Assembly: GCF_900143645.1 (NCBI RefSeq)
Contig: NZ_FRFD01000003.1
Location: forward strand, 992,001 to 1,056,000
Direction: 5' to 3'
Length of the DNA: 64,000 nucleotides
DNA from: Anaerocolumna xylanovorans DSM 12503
Lineage (GTDB): Bacteria; Bacillota; Clostridia; Lachnospirales; Lachnospiraceae
Part shown: positions 8,891-17,908 of the stretch, piece by piece
How positions within the stretch are numbered: the first letter of the stretch is position 1
Layout of the letters: each line of letters begins with the position of its first letter
The notes under the pieces: generated by a model
The model's input: the letters and a program-made list of their open reading frames with translations, nothing else
Database searches by the model: none
What the model was told of the DNA's origin: nothing
Translations under genes and position numbers: made by a program

Positions 8891-9182
8891 TGTTTTACCT
8901 CCGTTTACGAATTCTAACAGACAGAAAAAACTTGCAGGAAATGTCCGTTAGATAATTTTGGCCTGGTTTGACCTGTCTTGTTTAGTATAGCATAGAGGTA
9001 CTTGATAACTCAACTGATATTTTATGCTTGACGTTTTGACAATAGTCTGGGACTTTTCCTTTTGAAATAAAAGTAGTATAATGAGCCATAAGTACAAATT
9101 TTGAACGTTTTACTTTACACGTTACTTTGTGCCTGCGGCCCAAAGTTTGCAGGGACAGGAAAGGCATGGATATTAGGTTAAT
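8891..9182. other. Divergent intergenic region with a candidate plus-strand promoter
   Basis: Holds the 5' regions of the minus-strand aldo/keto reductase and the plus-strand sensing operon. A TATAAT box at 9077-9082 is the best -10 for the plus strand; the -35 is weak. A 6-codon reading frame (MDIRLI) starts at ATG 9166 behind AGGAAAGG and ends in TGA overlapping the next ATG at 9183. No RNA motif was recognised. Confidence 0.4.
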
Positions 9183-9605
9183 ATGAAAAATGATAATATG
9201 CAAAAAAAGAAGTTGAGCAGCAAAAAGGATCCGGAGAAGAATATAAAACCGGCTGTTTCCGATTGGATTTTTATGTCTATTGATGAAATTACAACAAGTG
9301 ATTTATATATCTTTCTTAAACCCTTAAAGCTTGGAGAGCTTGATTTTTGGGAGGAGATGAACATCCTTTCCCTCGAGATGCCGGATAGGACATGCATTGA
9401 TATGGAAGGACTAAAGGAAGGCTTTTCTGATGGGAAGGACAGGCAGTTTATGATAGAAAACGGATATAAGACTGTATTCTTTGTGTCTTTAAGCTGCTAC
9501 AATGACAGTGCAAAAGCAGTATTTGAAAAAATACTGGAACATTTTCCGGGAGGTTTTTTTGCAGACACAGAAGATTTTAAGCCAAACCTTATAAGCAAAA
9601 AGTAA
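9183..9605 (+). CDS. Uncharacterised 140-aa protein heading the sugar-sensing operon
   Basis: Not recognised. The N-terminus is lysine-rich (KNDNMQKKKLSSKKDPEKN), followed by a soluble mixed alpha/beta region with DWIFMSIDEITTSDLYIF, EEMNILSLEMPDRTCIDMEG and YKTVFFVSLSCYNDSAKAVF. There is no signal peptide or membrane segment. It ends 15 bases before the XylFII-like gene and has no terminator after it, so it probably belongs to the binding protein/kinase/regulator operon. The ribosome binding site is weak; a mini-ORF ending at its ATG (9166-9186) could couple translation. Confidence 0.6.
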   Translation: MKNDNMQKKKLSSKKDPEKNIKPAVSDWIFMSIDEITTSDLYIFLKPLKLGELDFWEEMNILSLEMPDRTCIDMEGLKEGFSDGKDRQFMIENGYKTVFFVSLSCYNDSAKAVFEKILEHFPGGFFADTEDFKPNLISKK

Positions 9606-9619
9606 AGGCGGTATTATAA

Positions 9620-10630
9620 GTGAAGATGTTGCGTGGAATATTCGGAATGTTGCTTGGAATGCTTTTGATTCTGGCAGTAATGTTTGGAAATCTGTTTTTG
9701 CAGGAGAACAGAAAAACAGAAACAATAAGCAAGGTGCAGGAAGCAAAATACCATTTGCAGATACTGGTTCAGAATACTGATGAATATTTCTGGACGTATT
9801 TTAAGGATGGTGCAAGGGATGCTGCCGTGGAAATGAACGCGTATGCAGAATTTGTTCCAATTGCCCAAAAGAGTGGGGAAGCAATAAAGGATGCTGTGGA
9901 AAAAGGCATCTATAGCGGAGTGGACGGTATTGCCTTAAAACCGGCGGATGCTCTCGGAACCAAGGAGATTGCCAAAGAAGCCAAAGCCAAAAAGATACCC
10001 CTTTTAACATATGAAAATGACAGCTTTAATATTGCAGATGTACCAAGCGTCGGCTCCAACAGCTATACCATTGGCAGCATGGCCGGAAAGATGGGAGCGG
10101 ATGCTATTGGGAGCGGCAAAAAGGCAGTAATCATCATGAACGAAGCGGGAGAAGAAGGAGATATTTCTTACCGTAATCTTAGCATGCAGGGTATTGCGGA
10201 AGCCTTTTCCTCAAAGGGAAACATAGAAATAGAAGAGGTGTATACCTTAAAACAGAATATGTTTGAGGCAGAAAAGGTCACTTATTCTATTATTGCCCAG
10301 CATAAAGATATAAATTTGATTATTTGCCTTGATGAAAAGAGTACACCGGGTGTTGCACAGGTGCTGGTTGATAATAACCTGGTAGGGGATATTAAGCTGG
10401 TAGGCTATGGCAGTATGCCTTTGACCCTCGATTATGTGGAACGTGGGGTAATATACGGAACAGTATGTCCAAATGCTTATGAAATAGGCTATTATACCGT
10501 CAAGCAATTAGCCCAGGCACTTAATGGTGTCCAGATAAGTGATTATAAGAGCACCCAGTTATATACCATTGACGCATCCAATGTGGCAGAATACGATGAC
10601 AGAATGCCGAAAAAGGAAGGTGGAGAATGA
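9620..10630 (+). CDS. Membrane-anchored periplasmic sugar-binding protein, XylFII-like sensor partner
   Basis: Periplasmic-binding-protein-like (type 1, ribose/xylose family) domain of about 300 aa behind one N-terminal hydrophobic segment (GMLLGMLLILAVMFGNLFL). Visible: AVEKGIYSGVDGIALKPADA, KKIPLLTYENDS, NLIICLDEKSTPGVAQVLVD and DIKLVGYGS, the alternating strands of the two lobes. No lipobox Cys, so it is anchored by the helix. The start is GTG 9620 behind AAAGGCGG (9604-9611). Its stop overlaps the kinase start by 4 bases. In clostridia a XylFII protein binds D-xylose and activates a LytS kinase; the gene order here matches that arrangement. The sugar is inferred. Confidence 0.78.
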   Translation: MKMLRGIFGMLLGMLLILAVMFGNLFLQENRKTETISKVQEAKYHLQILVQNTDEYFWTYFKDGARDAAVEMNAYAEFVPIAQKSGEAIKDAVEKGIYSGVDGIALKPADALGTKEIAKEAKAKKIPLLTYENDSFNIADVPSVGSNSYTIGSMAGKMGADAIGSGKKAVIIMNEAGEEGDISYRNLSMQGIAEAFSSKGNIEIEEVYTLKQNMFEAEKVTYSIIAQHKDINLIICLDEKSTPGVAQVLVDNNLVGDIKLVGYGSMPLTLDYVERGVIYGTVCPNAYEIGYYTVKQLAQALNGVQISDYKSTQLYTIDASNVAEYDDRMPKKEGGE

Positions 10631-12162
10631 AGAAGAAAAAAAGACGGGATCTATCCTACCGCACAAAGCTTACAAGCTTCTTTCTTCTTGCTACGGCAAT
10701 TACCATACTGGTTGGTTTCTATAACTATATATCCTCCCGGATGTTAATGGAGGATATGACGGATCTGCTAAATAAAAGCCAGGAATTAACTTCCTTGTAT
10801 AAAGAGGTGGATGAAATTCAAAACGATCTGGAGGTATACTTATCCACCAGAAGCTCAGACAGCCTCCAATCCTTTTATAACCACAGCAATTCCATCAGCT
10901 CCGATAATAATATCTTAAAACAGGATGCAGAATATACGGACAGAGGAGTTCGGATTAAAAATCTGACCGGGATGATAGATCATTATCTTAAGATTCTGGA
11001 TGAAACCATCGTGGATAAAAGAAACCGAAAAATCAGTGATTACTCCAAGGGATACCAGCAATCCGTAAAAGAGTATAATTATATCGGAAGCTACATCAAG
11101 GAAATTATGAGTACGGATTTAAGCGACAGTGCCCAGCGGTATCTGGAAATCCAAAAGAAAGCATATAACAGTACTGTACTAAGCTATACTATGTTTGGAA
11201 TAAGCTTTGCCTTGATACTTGTCATTATTGTGCTTTTTAGTTATCAGATTACAAGACCGATTACAAAGCTGTCCTCCTATGCAAAGGAAGTATCCGAAGG
11301 TAATTTTGAGGTAGATATTGCAGAAGAAGGTACCAGCAGTGAAATCAGAGTTCTCTACCGGGCTTTTAGCAAGATGACCAAAAGCATCAGAGAGTATATT
11401 GATGAGTTAAAGGAAAAGGAAAGACTGGAGCGTGTCCTGATTCAGGAGAAATACGATAATCTGAAGATGAAAAATGCTCTGCATGAAGCAGAACTTCTTG
11501 CCCTGCAATCCCAGGTAAATCCGCATTTTATCTTTAATTCCATCAATATCGGTGCCAAGGTTGCCATGCTCCAGGGAGACAGTGTAACCTGCGAATATTT
11601 GGAGAACTTTGCGGACATCTTCCGGTATAATTTAAAGGGTCTTGATTACAATGCAAGTCTTTCAGAGGAAGTAAACAATGTTTCTTCTTATATGAGCCTT
11701 TTGACAACCAGATTTGGCGATTTTGTAACCTTTCATATGGATATACCGGAGGACCCGGAAATCTTGGAATTTAAAATGCCCAGAATGACTCTGCAGCCTC
11801 TCACGGAAAACGCTTACATCCATGGTATCAGCAAGTTAGAAGAAGGCGGTGCCATTGAACTCAAGGCTACAAAAGAAGAAGACAGAATTAAAATTATAAT
11901 ATCCAATACGGGAGACCATTTTCCGCAGGAAGCAATCGACAGGATTCTTAACAAGAAATCAAAGACGGTAAAGAATCAGGCCCAGAAAGGCCATACTACG
12001 GGAATTGGAATGGACAATGTATTAAAGCGGCTGCGCTTGTTTTATGATGAAAAAGATGTTATGAACATCGTCAGTAAGGATGGAATAACTAAGGTCATCC
12101 TGTTACTGCCGCTTCACAATAAGAGGGAAATGGAAATTAAAGAATATGAGAATGAAGTATAA
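10627..12162 (+). CDS. Sensor histidine kinase, LytS/YesM type
   Basis: Membrane kinase of 511 aa that should phosphorylate the adjacent AraC-type regulator. TM1 is at about residues 15-36, an extracytoplasmic helical sensor at about 37-183, and TM2 at about 185-207 (FGISFALILVIIVLFSY). A HAMP linker (RPITKLSSYAKEVSEGNFEV) follows. The His_kinase domain has LQSQVNPHFIFNSINIG with the phospho-acceptor His300, and the ATPase domain has TLQPLTENAYIHGI and GIGMDNVLKRL. The start codon overlaps the stop of the XylFII-like gene (ATGA), suggesting translational coupling and a sensory complex between the two products. Confidence 0.95.
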   Translation: MKKKKRRDLSYRTKLTSFFLLATAITILVGFYNYISSRMLMEDMTDLLNKSQELTSLYKEVDEIQNDLEVYLSTRSSDSLQSFYNHSNSISSDNNILKQDAEYTDRGVRIKNLTGMIDHYLKILDETIVDKRNRKISDYSKGYQQSVKEYNYIGSYIKEIMSTDLSDSAQRYLEIQKKAYNSTVLSYTMFGISFALILVIIVLFSYQITRPITKLSSYAKEVSEGNFEVDIAEEGTSSEIRVLYRAFSKMTKSIREYIDELKEKERLERVLIQEKYDNLKMKNALHEAELLALQSQVNPHFIFNSINIGAKVAMLQGDSVTCEYLENFADIFRYNLKGLDYNASLSEEVNNVSSYMSLLTTRFGDFVTFHMDIPEDPEILEFKMPRMTLQPLTENAYIHGISKLEEGGAIELKATKEEDRIKIIISNTGDHFPQEAIDRILNKKSKTVKNQAQKGHTTGIGMDNVLKRLRLFYDEKDVMNIVSKDGITKVILLLPLHNKREMEIKEYENEV

Positions 12163-13753
12163 AGTACTGGTAGTAGATGATGAGCCCATTGCTGTTGAAT
12201 CCATCATATATATGCTGACAAAGAATTTTGAAGAAATAGAAATTTGCGGCAGTGCCCGTTCCGGGAAAGATGCTATTGAAAAGGCATATAATCTGCATCC
12301 GGATATCATTATTATGGATATTAATATGCCGGGAATCAATGGTCTGGAGGCTATGAAACAAATTAAAACGGTAAATCCGAATATAGTTTTTATTATCTTA
12401 TCTGCATTTGATTATTTTGATTATGCAGTGGAGGCATTAAATCTGGGGGTTGTGGAATACCTTCTAAAGCCGGTAAAGGAATTAACCTTAAATGAGACCA
12501 TGGTTAAGGCTTTGGAGAAGATAAGAATACGGGAAGCCAATATACAGAAAAATTTAGAGCAGCAGGAACGCATGGAAATGATAATACCGGTACTCGAAAC
12601 CGGTTTTATGAATTCCCTCTGTCTTTATAGCGGAAGCACGAAGGAGCTTAAAGACTATTGTCAGCTATTTGGATATAAAGAAGGCGGCGGTTATGTTATG
12701 GCGCTGGAATTCGGGCAGAAAAAAAGCCATAAGATAGAGAATAAAATAGGTGCCGGTGTCTATGGAGAGAAGATGTATGGTGAGTATAAGAAGATTATAC
12801 AATCCCGGTTAAAGGCTATCGTAGGGCCCATTATGCTTAACCGCATTATTGTATATGTCTTTGAAGAAAACAGGGAGCAGGATTACGAACAAAAAAGTCA
12901 TTCAGTGGAAGAAACCGGGAGAATTTTGGACAGAGCCGTAAGGATATATCCGGATATTTTTATTGGTATCGGCAGGTATTACGACAGCGTCGAAGAAGCC
13001 AAGAAATCCTATCAGGAAGCTCTGTTTGCCCTGGGTGTCCTGACCGGTGATAAAGAAAGTGAAGAATCACAGATATTGCATGTGGATGATATATTAGAAA
13101 GAATTGAATATCCTCAGAGTAATTATGAAGAGCAATTAGAGGAAATCTACCTGCATGCTGCTGAACAGGGAGAAAATGAGGTGGCTTCTGTATTTCATGA
13201 TGTCTTTGGCCGCATGACAAGAGATAACACTTTGTCCTTTGAAGAAATTAAGAATAGTATGATAGGACTGGTAACCGGCTTTTCCGCAAGATGGAAAAGC
13301 GCTGCGGGAAATTATTATGATGTACTGAAAGAAATCATTGGGACCGAAGAGAAGGACGGGCTGTATTCTGTTGTTAAGAATTTCCTTGAAAGGACGGTAG
13401 GAAGAATCCAGGAGGGCAGAAAGATAAAGGTAAATACCATTATCGAAAAAGCCAATAAATATATGGAGCAATATTATTCCAGAGAAATTTCCCTGGAGGA
13501 GGTGGCAAAGGAGGTCAACTTAAGCCCCTATTATTTCAGCCGTTTCTACAAAGAGGAAACCGGTGTTAACTTTAGCGACCGCTTGACGGAAATCCGTATG
13601 GAAAAAGCAAAGGAGCTTTTAAAGAAAGACGAATATACAATAAAAGACGTTTGTTATATGACGGGGTATATGGAACCGAATTACTTTTCCAAGATATTTA
13701 AGAAGGTTACCGGAGTTACTCCAACAGAGTATAAAAGGATGTTTGGCAGTTAA
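12146..13753 (+). CDS. YesN-type response regulator with AraC DNA-binding domain
   Basis: Receiver domain at residues 1-125 (KVLVVDDEP, phospho-acceptor Asp in IIIMDINMPG near residue 58, LSAFDYFDYA, EYLLKPVK), a helical middle region, and a C-terminal AraC/XylS double helix-turn-helix (ISLEEVAKEVNLSPYYFSR, then YTIKDVCYMTGYMEPNYFS). Length 535 aa is normal for YesN. It overlaps the kinase gene by 17 bases; a second ATG six bases on (12152) would give the more usual MKYKVLVV start. Likely target: the xylFGH-like operon just downstream, whose promoter region has repeated CGCAATA sites. Confidence 0.95.
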   Translation: MRMKYKVLVVDDEPIAVESIIYMLTKNFEEIEICGSARSGKDAIEKAYNLHPDIIIMDINMPGINGLEAMKQIKTVNPNIVFIILSAFDYFDYAVEALNLGVVEYLLKPVKELTLNETMVKALEKIRIREANIQKNLEQQERMEMIIPVLETGFMNSLCLYSGSTKELKDYCQLFGYKEGGGYVMALEFGQKKSHKIENKIGAGVYGEKMYGEYKKIIQSRLKAIVGPIMLNRIIVYVFEENREQDYEQKSHSVEETGRILDRAVRIYPDIFIGIGRYYDSVEEAKKSYQEALFALGVLTGDKESEESQILHVDDILERIEYPQSNYEEQLEEIYLHAAEQGENEVASVFHDVFGRMTRDNTLSFEEIKNSMIGLVTGFSARWKSAAGNYYDVLKEIIGTEEKDGLYSVVKNFLERTVGRIQEGRKIKVNTIIEKANKYMEQYYSREISLEEVAKEVNLSPYYFSRFYKEETGVNFSDRLTEIRMEKAKELLKKDEYTIKDVCYMTGYMEPNYFSKIFKKVTGVTPTEYKRMFGS

Positions 13754-13768
13754 GGAGGAGGTAAAAGT

Positions 13769-14818
13769 ATGCGAAGGAGCTTACTTAGAAGGACTGTAGC
13801 ATTGGGACTAACAGTACTTCTGCTTATTTTTGCAGTGGGGTGCGAAAAAAGAGTAGAGAGACAGGAAAAGCCAAAGGAAGACGATAAAATGGTGGTTGGG
13901 TTTTCCCTTGGTACCTTGATGGAAGACCGCTGGATAAGGGACAGGGATATCTTTATATCTAAGGCAGAAGAGGAGAACATTGAAGTAATTGTAAATAATG
14001 CCAATAAGGATTCCGACCTTCAGTACAAGCAGGTAAAAACCATGCTAAACCAGGGAATTGATGTTCTCGTTATTGCGCCCAATGACAGCAATACGGAGGC
14101 CAGATGCGTTAAGGCGGCTAAGGACAAAAAGATTCCGGTTATATCTTATGACAGACTGGTATCCAACGCCAATGTAGATGTGTATATCTCCTTTGATAAT
14201 TACCAGGTGGGAAAGATTATGGCAGAATACCTGACAGAGAATGTACCAAAGGGAGGATATATTATAATAGGCGGCTCGGAAAATGACAGTAACAGTAAGA
14301 TGCTCTATGATGGGGCAATGAAGGTGTTGGAACCCTTTATTGAAAAAGGAGATATCAAGATTCTGGCAAAGACCTGGATTGACGGATGGATCAGGGAGAG
14401 TGCCTATGATTTTATGCGGGAAGAGCTAAAAAGCCATAAGAATGATGTAAAAGCGGTTATCTGCGGCAATGATTCCCTTGCCTGGGGTGCCATTGATGCA
14501 CTTTCGGAAGCGCAGATAGCAGAGAAAGTACAGGTGACAGGACAGGATGCAGACCTTGTAGCCTGCCAGAGAATTGTAACGGGAAAACAAGCTCTGACGG
14601 TATATAAGCCTATCAAGGATCTGGTGAAAAAAACAGTAGAAGTATGCATGCAGTTGCATAAGGGAGAAAAAATCAAGACAGATAAGGTAATTGATGACGG
14701 AACTTATGAAGTACCTTATATTTTTATTGGAGTACAGGCAGTAACAAAGGATAATATTAATGATACAGTCATAAAGGATGGTTTTCATCTTTATGAGGAT
14801 GTATACCAGACAGAATAG
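13769..14818 (+). CDS. Sugar-binding lipoprotein (XylF-like), last gene of the sensing operon
   Basis: A 349-aa extracellular binding protein with a signal peptide and a lipobox-like end (IFAVGC). The type 1 periplasmic-binding fold is visible: VGFSLGTLMEDRWIRDRDIF, QGIDVLVIAPNDSN, KKIPVISYDRLV, AVICGNDSLAWGAIDAL and VTGQDADLVACQRIV. The QDAD and YDRL segments are shared with the XylF protein at 15117, supporting a xylose-family ligand. AGGAGG at 13753-13758 precedes the ATG. It is close to the regulator gene and ends in a terminator, so it is expressed with the sensor genes, not with the importer. Confidence 0.88.
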   Translation: MRRSLLRRTVALGLTVLLLIFAVGCEKRVERQEKPKEDDKMVVGFSLGTLMEDRWIRDRDIFISKAEEENIEVIVNNANKDSDLQYKQVKTMLNQGIDVLVIAPNDSNTEARCVKAAKDKKIPVISYDRLVSNANVDVYISFDNYQVGKIMAEYLTENVPKGGYIIIGGSENDSNSKMLYDGAMKVLEPFIEKGDIKILAKTWIDGWIRESAYDFMREELKSHKNDVKAVICGNDSLAWGAIDALSEAQIAEKVQVTGQDADLVACQRIVTGKQALTVYKPIKDLVKKTVEVCMQLHKGEKIKTDKVIDDGTYEVPYIFIGVQAVTKDNINDTVIKDGFHLYEDVYQTE

Positions 14819-14830
14819 TGTTTATAAAAG

Positions 14831-14862
14831 AAAAGGCTGAATACACAGCCTTTTTTCTTTTT
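14831..14862 (+). terminator. Terminator ending the sugar-sensing operon
   Basis: AAAAGGCTG (14831-14839) pairs with CAGCCTTTT (14846 onward), followed by a T-rich tract. It makes the downstream importer a separate transcription unit. Confidence 0.88.
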
Positions 14863-14893
14863 GGTGTGCCATGTATGGCAAATAGCTATACTA

Positions 14894-15019
14894 TATTGCG
14901 GTGTCGATTTTTGAGCGCAATATTTTACCTTTTACAAAATGTGGCTAAAAAATAGCGCAATAAAGTAATATTACACAACAATCCAGTTCATTGTCTATTT
15001 ATTTTGTATATTGTAACAT
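14894..15019 (+). promoter_or_regulatory. xylF promoter region with three CGCAATA operator-like sites
   Basis: CGCAATA occurs at 14916-14922 and 14956-14962 in direct orientation, extended to AGCGCAATA in both and 40 bases apart. It also occurs inverted (TATTGCG) at 14894-14900. A candidate promoter follows: TTGTCT at 14991-14996, 17 bases, TAACAT at 15014-15019. Direct repeats upstream of the -35 suit activation by an AraC-type regulator such as the YesN homolog in the preceding operon. The site identity is an inference from repetition and position. Confidence 0.5.
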
Positions 15020-15116
15020 ATAGGTGTAACCAATACAGCAGGCTTACCGCTAATATGAAGGTATGACGGTATAGCATATGCAAAAACTATTAAAAAAAGA
15101 AGGGCGGAATGTATTT

Positions 15117-16229
15117 ATGAAAAAAATGTTAGCAGTGCTTTTGTGCCTCATGATGGTAGTATCACTGGCAGGGTGCAGCAACGGGGGAAGCTCAAGTGGC
15201 AGCAAAAAAGGAAAGGTTGATGTAGGTATCGTACTTCCTACAAAAGATGAACCAAGATGGCTACAGGACAAGGCAAAATTCGAGTCCGTTATTAAAGATT
15301 CCAAGTATTCCGTAGAAGTTTTATTCAGCCAGGGTTCTTCAGCCAATGAAAAGACAAACGTTGAAACCTTAATCAATAAAGGAATCAAAGTATTAATCAT
15401 CTGTGCTCAGGATGCCTCAGCTGCTGCAGCCAGTGTTGAAGAAGCAAAAGCAGCCGGCGTTAAGGTTATCGCTTATGACAGATTAATTACCGGAACTGAT
15501 GCAGTTGATTATTATGTAACCTTCGACAGCGTAGCTGTTGGTGAAGCAATGGGACAATACCTTGCTGACAATGCATCCGGTCAGGGAAATCCTCTGTATC
15601 TGTATGCAGGAGCTGCAACAGATAACAATGCTTTCCTTTTCTTCCAGGGCGCATGGAATATTTTACAGCCTAAGATTGAAGACGGAACTTTTGTAATCAA
15701 GAACTCTTCTGAAGCTGCTGGTTTACAGGCATCAAAAGAATTGACACATGAACAGCTGGCATCCATTATTGGACAGATAACTACCAACTGGGATTTCAAT
15801 GAAGCTAAATCCAAAGCAGAAGCTCACTTAACAGCAGTAGGTGCTGCAGATAAGGGTAAATGCTATGTTTTAGCTCCCAATGATGGTACATCTCGTTCTA
15901 TCGCTGATGTATTTGCATCAGATGCAGACGTTACAGAGTACTTCATTACCGGTCAGGATTGTGAAAAAGCTTCCGTTCAGTACGTAATCGACGGAAAACA
16001 GTCTATGACAGTATTTAAGGATACACGTACACTTGCAACAGATGCTATGAATATGGCCATTTCCGTAATTGACGGAAAAGAGGCTGGTACTGACACAACC
16101 TATGACAATGGTAAAAAAGAGGTTGCTGCTAAACAGACACCTATCGTTGTTGTAACAAAGGATAATGTAAAACAGGCATTAATCGATTCCGGATACTACA
16201 AAGCATCTGATTTCACTGGATTAAACTAA
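15117..16229 (+). CDS. xylF: D-xylose-type ABC transporter substrate-binding lipoprotein
   Basis: A 370-aa binding protein. The signal peptide ends in the lipobox SLAGC, followed by a Ser/Gly-rich linker. The binding domain has VDVGIVLPTKDEPRWLQDKA, GIKVLIICAQDASAAAASV, VKVIAYDRLITGTDAVDYYV, KCYVLAPNDGTSRSIADVF and YFITGQDCEKASVQYV, matching XylF/ChvE-type sugar-binding proteins. The ATG at 15117 follows AAGGGCGG with good spacing; an in-frame ATG at 15078 would put a charged extension before the signal peptide. First gene of the importer operon, with ATPase and permease downstream. Confidence 0.92.
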   Translation: MKKMLAVLLCLMMVVSLAGCSNGGSSSGSKKGKVDVGIVLPTKDEPRWLQDKAKFESVIKDSKYSVEVLFSQGSSANEKTNVETLINKGIKVLIICAQDASAAAASVEEAKAAGVKVIAYDRLITGTDAVDYYVTFDSVAVGEAMGQYLADNASGQGNPLYLYAGAATDNNAFLFFQGAWNILQPKIEDGTFVIKNSSEAAGLQASKELTHEQLASIIGQITTNWDFNEAKSKAEAHLTAVGAADKGKCYVLAPNDGTSRSIADVFASDADVTEYFITGQDCEKASVQYVIDGKQSMTVFKDTRTLATDAMNMAISVIDGKEAGTDTTYDNGKKEVAAKQTPIVVVTKDNVKQALIDSGYYKASDFTGLN

Positions 16230-16244
16230 TTATTATATTATAAG

Positions 16245-16306
16245 ACCGGCTAAAAGGGCACTGCTTAGAGGGAATGACTGAATGAGTGACTTGCCCTTTT
16301 ACCGGT
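16245..16306 (+). promoter_or_regulatory. Large hairpin between xylF and the ATPase gene
   Basis: ACCGG plus TAAAAGGGCA (16245-16260, with one bulged C) pairs with TGCCCTTTTA plus CCGGT (16292-16306), about 15 bp with a 31-base loop and no T tract. Such hairpins between a binding-protein gene and the rest of an ABC operon commonly protect the upstream mRNA and raise binding-protein dosage. Confidence 0.6.
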
Positions 16307-16371
16307 TCATTTCATGAAAATGGAACATAAGGTGAAATAATTGAAAATAGAGAAGAAAGATGGGTGAAATA

Positions 16372-17898
16372 ATGAGTGACTATATTTTAGAAATGCGGAA
16401 TATTGTCAAAGAGTTTCCCGGTGTGAAGGCTTTGAGCAATGTTAATTTCAAAGTAAAACGCGGAGAGATTCATTGCCTTGTCGGGGAAAACGGAGCCGGC
16501 AAGTCCACCCTCATGAAGGTATTATCAGGGGTATACCCTTACGGCACCTATGGCGGTGATATCGTTTATAACGGAAATGTTGTACAGTTTAAATCCATAT
16601 CAGACAGTGAAAATGCTGGAATTGCTATTATCTATCAGGAACTTGCGTTGATTCCTGAACTTAGTGTGTATGAAAATATTTACTTTGGACATGAAATCAT
16701 GGAAGGGAAAGTAATTAACTGGAACCAAACGATTGTAGAAGCAAGTAAGGTGCTGAAAAAGGTAAGGTTAAATATTAATCCTTCTACTAAAATAAAGGAT
16801 TTAGGTGTTGGAAACAGGCAGCTTGTAGAAATTGCAAAGGCTTTAAGCAAAAATGTAAAGCTATTAATTCTGGACGAACCGACGGCTGCATTAAATGAGG
16901 ATGACAGTGAAAATCTTCTTGACCTGTTAAGAGAGTTAAAGGAACAGGGTGTTACCAGTATTATGATATCCCATAAGTTAAAAGAAATTGTTTCCATAGC
17001 GGATACCGTTACAGTTTTAAGGGATGGTTCCACGATTTGCTCCATGGATGCCGCAGAGCAAAAGATTACGGAACAGGATATTATCAAATACATGGTAGGA
17101 AGAGAAATTGAAAATATTTATCCGAAAAGAGAGAAGCACCACGACGGAGATGTCTGCCTGGATGTTAAGAACTGGAACGTATTTGACCAGGAAGCAGGCA
17201 GGGAAATTCTCCATGATGTTAATATAAAGGTCCGTAAAGGTGAAATTGTAGGAATAGCAGGTCTTATGGGGGCAGGAAGAACAGAATTCGCCTTAAGTAT
17301 ATTTGGAAATACCCCCGGCTACAAGATAACAAGCGGTCAGATATTTGTAGAAGGAAAAGAAAAGCAGCTAAAGCACCCCAGAGCAGCTATGGATGCAGGT
17401 ATTGCCTATGTAACGGAGGACAGAAAAGGAAACGGCCTTGTCCTTATCCAGGACATCAAATATAATACCACCATTGCAAACCTTGATAAGCTGACAGAGG
17501 GTATTGTTATTAATGAAAATGAAGAAATCAATGTGGCAAATGATTTAAAGAAGTCTATTGGTATCAAAGCACCTTCTATCAAACAGTTTGTTGGAAACTT
17601 AAGCGGGGGTAACCAACAGAAGGTATCTCTTGCAAAATGGCTTTTTGTAGGTCCCAAGGTATTAATCCTTGACGAACCGACCAGAGGTATTGATGTCGGA
17701 GCTAAATTTGAAATCTACTCATTGATGAACCGTTTAGTAGAAGAAGGCATGAGTATTATTATGATTTCCTCCGAGCTTCTTGAGGTACTTGGTATGAGCG
17801 ACAGAATCTATGTTATGTCAGCAGGCACCATAACCGGTGAGGTATTGGCAGAGGAAGCAACGGAACAAAAGATCATGGCAATGGCCACAAGAGTATAG
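16372..17898 (+). CDS. xylG: Sugar ABC transporter ATP-binding protein (XylG/MglA family)
   Basis: Cytoplasmic ATPase with two fused nucleotide-binding domains (508 aa), powering uptake through the XylH-like permease. Domain 1 has Walker A GENGAGKST, a degenerate signature (LGVGNRQLVEIAKAL) and Walker B LLILDEPTAAL. Domain 2 has the usual MglA-type degenerate P-loop region (GIAGLMGAGRTEF), signature LSGGNQQKVSLAKWL and LILDEPTRGID. An ATG at 16360 is also in frame; MSDYILEM at 16372 is the usual family start. The pair of unequal sites is normal in this family. Confidence 0.94.
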   Translation: MSDYILEMRNIVKEFPGVKALSNVNFKVKRGEIHCLVGENGAGKSTLMKVLSGVYPYGTYGGDIVYNGNVVQFKSISDSENAGIAIIYQELALIPELSVYENIYFGHEIMEGKVINWNQTIVEASKVLKKVRLNINPSTKIKDLGVGNRQLVEIAKALSKNVKLLILDEPTAALNEDDSENLLDLLRELKEQGVTSIMISHKLKEIVSIADTVTVLRDGSTICSMDAAEQKITEQDIIKYMVGREIENIYPKREKHHDGDVCLDVKNWNVFDQEAGREILHDVNIKVRKGEIVGIAGLMGAGRTEFALSIFGNTPGYKITSGQIFVEGKEKQLKHPRAAMDAGIAYVTEDRKGNGLVLIQDIKYNTTIANLDKLTEGIVINENEEINVANDLKKSIGIKAPSIKQFVGNLSGGNQQKVSLAKWLFVGPKVLILDEPTRGIDVGAKFEIYSLMNRLVEEGMSIIMISSELLEVLGMSDRIYVMSAGTITGEVLAEEATEQKIMAMATRV

Positions 17899-17908
17899 CG
17901 GGGGTATA

